DNA of 41,530 nucleotides from an uncultured Gammaproteobacteria bacterium. GTDB taxonomy: Bacteria; Pseudomonadota; Gammaproteobacteria; Pseudomonadales; Pseudohongiellaceae. The notes beneath the pieces are model-generated. The model saw only the letters and a program-made list of their open reading frames with translations, did not search any database and was not told where the DNA came from. The position numbers and the translations under genes are program-made. This document shows, one piece after another, positions 36,440 through 41,530 of this stretch. The stretch is from positions 1 through 41,530 of the forward strand of contig CAJXIY010000014.1 of assembly GCA_913054495.1 (NCBI GenBank), written 5' to 3'. The stretch's first letter is position 1, and the number at the start of each line of letters is the position of its first letter.

Positions 36440-36812
36440 ACAACACATGCAGGCGGGATTCACGCTACTGGAGGTTATTGTCGCCCTGACGATTACCGGC
36501 TTCGTTCTCGGCAGCCTGTTTTCACTACTGGGCGGTAGCAAACAACTATCATGGCGTTCCGAGGCCAGCTTGATCGAAGCTACCCGGTTGCGAGCCGCCA
36601 CCAACTTTGCATTACTGGAAGATGAATATTTCGACGTCGAGCCAATACTCGAAGATGACAGTTATGAAATTCGATCGATAGATATACTCGAAGAACCTGA
36701 CCGCAAAACCCAAGCCAGCACCTTTACCCTGGAAGAGTACGAAATCCTCAACTCGGATCGAGGCATAATTATAACAGGCAGTCGATGGATCCAGCTGGAG
36801 CTGCCACGGTGA
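36414..36812 (+). CDS. gspI: Minor pseudopilin GspI
   Basis: A 132-residue prepilin with AG^FTLLEVIVALTITGFVLGSL at the N-terminus. The short globular domain is of usual length for GspI. It overlaps gspH by 26 bases and is 16 bases from gspJ. Sequence beyond the helix is weakly conserved, so the GspI call depends on the H-I-J-K order. Confidence 0.86.
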   Translation: MRMVKSLNRQHMQAGFTLLEVIVALTITGFVLGSLFSLLGGSKQLSWRSEASLIEATRLRAATNFALLEDEYFDVEPILEDDSYEIRSIDILEEPDRKTQASTFTLEEYEILNSDRGIIITGSRWIQLELPR

Positions 36813-36828
36813 CTGGTGAATTACTGAT

Positions 36829-37482
36829 ATGAAAAACCCAGAGCCTCAGTCCGGTTTCACTCTCATCGAGGTCATGTTGGCGCTGGCGTTGACCGGCATG
36901 CTGCTGGGGCTACTCAGTACCGGTGCCTACATCGTCGCCGAGGACTGGAACCGAAATTCAGACAGCCTCGATGCAAACCTCGATGACGCGGTGGCGATAT
37001 TACAGATCGATCGGGCACTGCAGGGGGCGTTTCCCCACAGTTATACCAATGAAGATACGCTTACTCGGCAGATATACTTCACCGGCGAAGATGATTTTGT
37101 CAGCTGGGTGTCGGCTGTTTCGCCCCAGCGCACTCCTGGACTGACTGCCTGGGAACTATTCACCGTCGATGACGAAGGTGTCTACCTGGCATTGGCGCCA
37201 GCCTACAGTGACAATCCTGCCGAGCGTCTGAGTGAAAGCGAACCGCAACTGATTCTGCCGGGCTATGCGGCCGAGTTCAGCTATCTTTATGAAGAGCTGG
37301 ATGAGAGCAAGCGCTGGAGAGATGACTGGGAGGCAGAGGAATATCTGGGATTACCCCTGGCCGTTTATGTCAGGTTCGAACCAGACGACAGGGACCGGGA
37401 AGTGCTGGAAATCGTCGCCCGAATTCGCAGTAACGAACACCGCTCCATCAGACCAAACACGGGCCTGCAACAGGGGCTATGA
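36829..37482 (+). CDS. gspJ: Minor pseudopilin GspJ
   Basis: A 217-residue prepilin beginning SG^FTLIEVMLALALTGMLLGLL. The globular part includes LILPGYAAEFSYLYEELDESKRWRDDW, the central region typical of GspJ, and LPLAVYVRFE near its end. Length is usual. Its stop codon overlaps the gspK start (ATGA). Confidence 0.9.
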   Translation: MKNPEPQSGFTLIEVMLALALTGMLLGLLSTGAYIVAEDWNRNSDSLDANLDDAVAILQIDRALQGAFPHSYTNEDTLTRQIYFTGEDDFVSWVSAVSPQRTPGLTAWELFTVDDEGVYLALAPAYSDNPAERLSESEPQLILPGYAAEFSYLYEELDESKRWRDDWEAEEYLGLPLAVYVRFEPDDRDREVLEIVARIRSNEHRSIRPNTGLQQGL

Positions 37483-38567
37483 TGAGTAAAACCGCAAAGC
37501 GTCAATCCGGCTCGGTCATTATTATTGTCCTGTGGACGGCGGTGTTGTTGACGGTGCTGGTAACTGCCATGGCCAGCAAGGTCAGGCTATCCGCCAAGAC
37601 GGCCCTGCATAACCAGGAAGCCAGTTCCCAGTGGCCGCAATTGATGGGGGCCCTCAGCCAGGCGGAGATGGAGCTGATGCTGGAGAGAATGCCCCGCCCG
37701 ATCGGAGAAACCCTGGAAGAGACCGATGAGGGAGAAATCAGGACACCAGCCTATCGCTTCAACGGCCAGGTATTAAGCTTAAACTACCCTACCGATGAAT
37801 CGCTGGTGGTGCGAATCTATGATCACGCTGGGAAGGTCAACCTGAACCGCATTCCACGACGCAATATGCAGTTGCTAATCGAGAAAAGGTTGGGCGGGCA
37901 AGACGCAGATCCGGAGGAAGTACAGGACCTGCTGGCGGCCTGGACCGACTGGACCGACCTCAACGACCTGGAAGGTCTGAACGGCGCGGAGAAAGACTAC
38001 TACCAATCGCTGGAACAGGCGTATACGCCTCGCAATAATCCCGAACTGGATACCGTCGAAGAAATCCTGCACATTCGCGGCTTCGCCGAGTTGCTGGAAG
38101 GCATTAACCTGGATGCGGCTTTTACTATCTACGGCAACACCCGCACAGTCAATTTGAATCTGGCGACCAGGGAGGCGATGCGCCTGTTGCCGGGACTCGA
38201 TGATGAACTCATCGAAAACATTCTGGCCTACCGGGAAATAGAAGACATTCAGAATCGCGCCGAGATAGGCGAGATTGTCCCTTTCGAAAATATGCAGGAG
38301 CTATCTGCCTGGGTTGGCAACAATACATCCAATATCTACTCGATTTTCGTCTACCGGGAAATTGAAATCGAAGGCTCGGACTATTTGGAAATGCTGGAAG
38401 AGGATGAGTTCGCCAATCCTGACCCGGTTACCCAGTCCCACATGGAAATCGTAGAGGTGCGCAGTTACAACAACCTGCCTCGAATCTATAAGATTGATCC
38501 CTATGGGCGACTGCCGGATACGGCGGCGCCGCGCGTAGCGGAAGAAGACTACCTGTTTCAGTATTAG
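37479..38567 (+). CDS. gspK: Minor pseudopilin GspK
   Basis: A 362-residue protein, much larger than the other pseudopilins, as expected for GspK. The N-terminal helix is SG^SVIIIVLWTAVLLTVLVTAMASK; it lacks the E5 of other pseudopilins, which is normal for GspK. Helix-hairpin-helix-like segments and the motif VNLNLATREAMRLLPGL appear in the second half. GspK caps the pseudopilus tip. It ends the gsp run; 64 bases then separate it from the convergent wzt. Confidence 0.92.
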   Translation: MMSKTAKRQSGSVIIIVLWTAVLLTVLVTAMASKVRLSAKTALHNQEASSQWPQLMGALSQAEMELMLERMPRPIGETLEETDEGEIRTPAYRFNGQVLSLNYPTDESLVVRIYDHAGKVNLNRIPRRNMQLLIEKRLGGQDADPEEVQDLLAAWTDWTDLNDLEGLNGAEKDYYQSLEQAYTPRNNPELDTVEEILHIRGFAELLEGINLDAAFTIYGNTRTVNLNLATREAMRLLPGLDDELIENILAYREIEDIQNRAEIGEIVPFENMQELSAWVGNNTSNIYSIFVYREIEIEGSDYLEMLEEDEFANPDPVTQSHMEIVEVRSYNNLPRIYKIDPYGRLPDTAAPRVAEEDYLFQY

Positions 38568-38631
38568 GGCATCACCTTATTATTCAGAGCTGCCCCTAGG
38601 CTTGTTCAGAGCTTGACCGTGGCACCTGTTG

Positions 38632-39888
38632 TCATGATGGCGGCTTTACGGACCATTCTGAATGCATGATCAATGGGCCAACACCCTTGTTGGCATCAAT
38701 ATGTTTCAGCTTGCTGAATTTGGTTTCATACCAGAGCAAGCCACTCTTGTCCGCCAGTCCACCGAGCACATAAAATTCCCCCACTCGCATCGCCATATTT
38801 TTCACCGTCAAGGCGACGGTGATCTTGTCGCCCTTGCGAAATGGACCCTTTTCGATGTCATCGACACCGGTGGTAAGAAATGAAGCAATCGGCTCTTCGG
38901 CGGATTTCATAAAGGCAAAGCCAAAATTGCCTTCCATGCCATCGACCAATACCTCTATTTCCATTTCCAAAACAATATCGCTTAAGGCCGGTATCGATGT
39001 CAGCTCATTACCCTCGGGAGATTTCACGGACAACGAATTAATTTTGCAATCCTGAACTCCGCCCTCACCTTTCCCCTCACCTTCGGAATCGGCATTTGCC
39101 TGTTTCAGCTCCTCGGGAATGTCTTCCCGAATGCTGTGATAGACTTTTTTGTTGGAACAGTAATCTTCGTAATGGCCCACTACCTTATCGCTGTCCCCCA
39201 TTTCCCTGATTCTGCCTTGGTCAAGCCAGATCGCTGTGTCGCAGAGTTCCTGTACATGAAACATGGAATGGCTGCAGAACACCATGGTCTTTTGTTGTTC
39301 GCGGAATTCGTTCATCCGCTGTACACATTTTTTTTGAAAGGCCATATCGCCGACCGAGAGCGCCTCGTCGATAACGAGAATGTCGGGTCTTACCATGGTG
39401 GCGATAGAAAAGGCCAGCCTCACATACATGCCTGAAGAATAGGTTTTGACTGGCCGGTCAATAAAATAATCGAGCTCGGAAAACTCGATGATGTCGGCTT
39501 CCAGCTGTTCGATGTTTTCGTCAGGCACTCCAAGCAGGGAAGCATTGAGGAAAATATTCTTGCGGCCGGTGAATTCAGGATGAAAGCCCGCACCAAGCTC
39601 CAGTAAAGCCGCCACCTGGCCGCGTAATGAAATATTGCCACCGGTGGGCTGCAAGGTGCCTACCAACAATTTTAGCAAGGTAGATTTTCCGGCACCGTTG
39701 ACACCGATGATGCCAAGGCTTTTGCCACTGGGTACGGCGAATGATATGTCGCTCAGTACATGGAAAACCTCGTGTCTCGGTTTGCCCAGTAATAACTCGA
39801 TCAAGCGATCCTGAGGCTGTGTGTAAATTTTGAAATCTTTAAACAGACCCTCAACCGAGATTCTGTGCGCCGCCTGCTCCGGACTCAT
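38632..39888 (-). CDS. wzt: Polysaccharide ABC exporter ATPase, Wzt type with C-terminal carbohydrate-binding domain
   Basis: A 418-residue protein. The nucleotide-binding half (1 to about 245) has Walker A GVNGAGKST (62-70), the SSGM signature (KTYSSGMYVRLAFS), Walker B ILVIDEALSVGD and the FCSHSMFHV switch, all typical of polysaccharide exporters. An acidic, glycine-rich linker (ADSEGEGKGEGG) joins it to a Wzt_C-like beta-sandwich (about 280-418) that usually recognises the glycan being exported. It is coupled to wzm by a four-base overlap. Whether the substrate is O antigen, capsule or a wall polymer cannot be told. Confidence 0.9.
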   Translation of the reverse strand: MSPEQAAHRISVEGLFKDFKIYTQPQDRLIELLLGKPRHEVFHVLSDISFAVPSGKSLGIIGVNGAGKSTLLKLLVGTLQPTGGNISLRGQVAALLELGAGFHPEFTGRKNIFLNASLLGVPDENIEQLEADIIEFSELDYFIDRPVKTYSSGMYVRLAFSIATMVRPDILVIDEALSVGDMAFQKKCVQRMNEFREQQKTMVFCSHSMFHVQELCDTAIWLDQGRIREMGDSDKVVGHYEDYCSNKKVYHSIREDIPEELKQANADSEGEGKGEGGVQDCKINSLSVKSPEGNELTSIPALSDIVLEMEIEVLVDGMEGNFGFAFMKSAEEPIASFLTTGVDDIEKGPFRKGDKITVALTVKNMAMRVGEFYVLGGLADKSGLLWYETKFSKLKHIDANKGVGPLIMHSEWSVKPPS

Positions 39889-40691
39889 AATACGTCTCCG
39901 AAGGCATGCTTGATGCGCATATAAAACCAGCCGCCACCAAGATAACTTAGCAGGGAAACCGGAACAATAATTTGCAAGTTGATGAGCGGTAAGTGGTCCA
40001 GCAATATCACTTCCCGATAGATATTCACAAAGCTATGCATAGGGTTGAACAGGAACAGGAGTTGAATCGAGGCGCTGTCGATCATACCGATGGGGTAGAC
40101 GATCGGGGTCAGAAAAAACCAGATAAAAACAAGCAATCCTACGAGTTGTTGCAGGTCCCTCAGGAAAACGCAGAGCGCGGATAGAATCGCGACCAACCCC
40201 ATGGTAAATAAAAACTGGAAAAAGAAAATCAGGGGCAGCCATAGCCACTGCCAGGACAGATAACCGGTAACGGCCAGATAGAACAACAGCACACCGAAGC
40301 CAATCCCATGGGTCAAATAGGGCACCAGTGTCCCCACCACCGGAATGATCTGGGTCGGAAACATGACCTTGGTTATCAACGGCGCTTTTTCCAACAGCAG
40401 CCCCGGTGATTTGCTTACGGCATCGGCGAAGGCGAACCAGGGCATATAGCCGATGACCATGAAGATGACGAAACTGGTCTCGCCAAATTCCTCCGGACCG
40501 CGGATGCCGAACACGAACCTGAACACGAAGGCATAGGTAATGATTTGCACAACCGGAGTCAGAAACAGCCAGAGAAAGCCACCGATAGACGCCGCAAATT
40601 GACCAAAGAAATCCTGTTTGGTGAAATTGTGAAAGAGTCGGTAGTTGCTAATGGGCGTCAATATCCATTGACGTAGTAGAGAAATTGTCAT
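39885..40691 (-). CDS. wzm: Polysaccharide ABC exporter permease, Wzm type
   Basis: A 268-residue ABC-2 permease with about six membrane helices. Typical features are the amphipathic N-terminal region, FLWLFLTPVVQIITYAFVF, MVIGYMPWFAFADAV, LGLV-type VGLLVFIWFFLTPIVYP and FLFNPMHSFVNIYREVIL. It pairs with the Wzt ATPase encoded immediately after it to export a polymerised glycan across the inner membrane. It is divergent from the deacetylase gene across about 120 bases. Confidence 0.9.
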   Translation of the reverse strand: MTISLLRQWILTPISNYRLFHNFTKQDFFGQFAASIGGFLWLFLTPVVQIITYAFVFRFVFGIRGPEEFGETSFVIFMVIGYMPWFAFADAVSKSPGLLLEKAPLITKVMFPTQIIPVVGTLVPYLTHGIGFGVLLFYLAVTGYLSWQWLWLPLIFFFQFLFTMGLVAILSALCVFLRDLQQLVGLLVFIWFFLTPIVYPIGMIDSASIQLLFLFNPMHSFVNIYREVILLDHLPLINLQIIVPVSLLSYLGGGWFYMRIKHAFGDVL

Positions 40692-40814
40692 GTACAGTCG
40701 ATTACTCGGGAAAATTAAATGGTAACATTGTCAACGCCGGAAAGTATAAGGGCTCGGTGGGCAGTGTGCCATCTCCGAATCACCTGAAATTGGTAAGCGA
40801 TTGGGTTCTTGGAA

Positions 40815-41530
40815 ATGCAGCGAGCGGTGGTAGCAGAAAATCAACTAATTCCCTATGAAGTTTCGCCGTTGCCAGCGGGTCCCTGGCTGGTTTTTGCACC
40901 CCATGCCGACGATGAAACTTTTGGTATGGGTGGCTCTCTGGCCAAAGCCAGCGAGCAAGGCCTGGACACCCACGTCGTAATAGTGACCGATGGGGCGCTG
41001 GGCGGAGACGCTCCCGACCTGATTGAGGTGCGGCAAAGAGAAACCCGCGAGGCGACAAATCTGCTGGGAGTAAATACTCTGCAGTGGTGGTCGGAACCAG
41101 ACCGGGGCCTGGTTCACAGTTCCCGCCTGTTGAAGAAAATCGCTCAGCTTATTGGAGAACTGGCACCGGCCAGCGTCTTCTTTCCGGGCCTGCTTGAGCT
41201 GCATCCGGATCATCGCATGACTGCACAGCTGGTCTGGGCTGCACTGAAGAGTCTGGATGCGCCACCGGCGGCCTTCGCCTACGAGATCAGCGTTCAGAGT
41301 CCGGTGAATCGCTTGATTGACATCAGCGCACAGCGCGCAATCAAGGCCCAAGCCATGGCCGTCTATGTCAGTCAAAATAGTCAGAATAACTATCCGGAGC
41401 TGGTGCAGGCGCTGAATACGACCCGCACCTTTACTTTAGCGGCAAGCGTCAGGCAAGCAGAGGGATTATTTGAATTTACTCCGCAGCAGCTCACTGGCGC
41501 TCTACATGATGTGACGCGCAAAGTGATAGA
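40815..41530 (+). CDS. PIG-L family deacetylase (3' end beyond window)
   Basis: The frame from ATG 40815 is open to the window edge, about 238 codons. The zinc-binding motif is APHADDETFGMGG (residues 33-45, family pattern [A/P]HxDDE), and the second conserved site is HPDHRMTAQ. PIG-L enzymes remove N-acetyl groups from amino sugars such as GlcNAc. The position next to a Wzm/Wzt exporter suggests it acts on a surface-polysaccharide or LPS precursor, which is inference. The frame is not closed here, so length and fusion partners are unknown. Confidence 0.88.
   Translation, partial: MQRAVVAENQLIPYEVSPLPAGPWLVFAPHADDETFGMGGSLAKASEQGLDTHVVIVTDGALGGDAPDLIEVRQRETREATNLLGVNTLQWWSEPDRGLVHSSRLLKKIAQLIGELAPASVFFPGLLELHPDHRMTAQLVWAALKSLDAPPAAFAYEISVQSPVNRLIDISAQRAIKAQAMAVYVSQNSQNNYPELVQALNTTRTFTLAASVRQAEGLFEFTPQQLTGALHDVTRKVI

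Noticed and set aside
40845..41375. Minus-strand 176-codon frame opposite the PIG-L gene
   Set aside because: It is a shadow of the PIG-L frame, which carries clear zinc-binding motifs.

Overview
The window looks like chromosomal DNA of a mid-GC gammaproteobacterium. The evidence is gene order. The minus-strand run def-fmt-rsmB-trkA and the plus-strand run LysM gene-dprA-tsaC-hemF-aroE follow the near-origin arrangement I recall from Pseudomonas and relatives, with glyQ and an LpxL/HtrB-like acyltransferase alongside. A multi-subunit haem-copper oxidase, a zinc ABC transporter and a complete-looking type II secretion pseudopilus set point to a free-living aerobic Gram-negative. I cannot name genus or species from this window. 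No tRNA, rRNA, CRISPR array, prophage or intact insertion sequence was seen.

Layout. 1-624: 5' part of glyQ (minus, cut by the window edge). 823-1707: lipid A-type acyltransferase whose start is problematic. 1730-7422 (minus): def, fmt, rsmB, trkA, trkH, probably one operon read right to left, combining N-terminal formylation/deformylation, rRNA methylation and potassium uptake. 7536-12763 (plus): a broken LysM gene, then dprA, purE, tsaC, hemF and aroE. 12880-17945 (minus): a cytochrome c oxidase operon in the order subunit II (with two fused haem c domains), I, short subunit III-like, III, IV, closed by a hairpin terminator. 18560-20130 (plus): haem O synthase and a SCO copper chaperone, divergent from the oxidase genes. 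20151-22744: divergent znuCB and znuA. 22793-25537: polA. 25538-25964: a spacer with a long palindrome. 25965-28221: engB (minus), cytochrome c4 and dsbA.

28222-28701 is a gene-free, hairpin-rich leader in front of a ten-gene type II secretion operon (28702-38567) in the order gspL-M-E-F-D-G-H-I-J-K. gspC and gspN are not present at the locus. The window ends with a Wzm/Wzt polysaccharide ABC exporter (minus) divergent from a truncated PIG-L-type deacetylase (plus), likely the edge of a surface-polysaccharide locus.

The parts connect functionally. Haem synthesis (hemF), haem O synthesis (ctaB), copper delivery (sco), cytochrome c4 and the oxidase serve one aerobic respiratory chain. DsbA would supply disulfides to exported proteins, including substrates of the secretion system. 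I saw no obviously undescribed system. The points most worth a second look are a DNA polymerase I whose proofreading site appears lost, the polA/engB palindrome, the LysM pseudogene, the gspC-less secretion operon with its structured leader, and the missing start of the acyltransferase.
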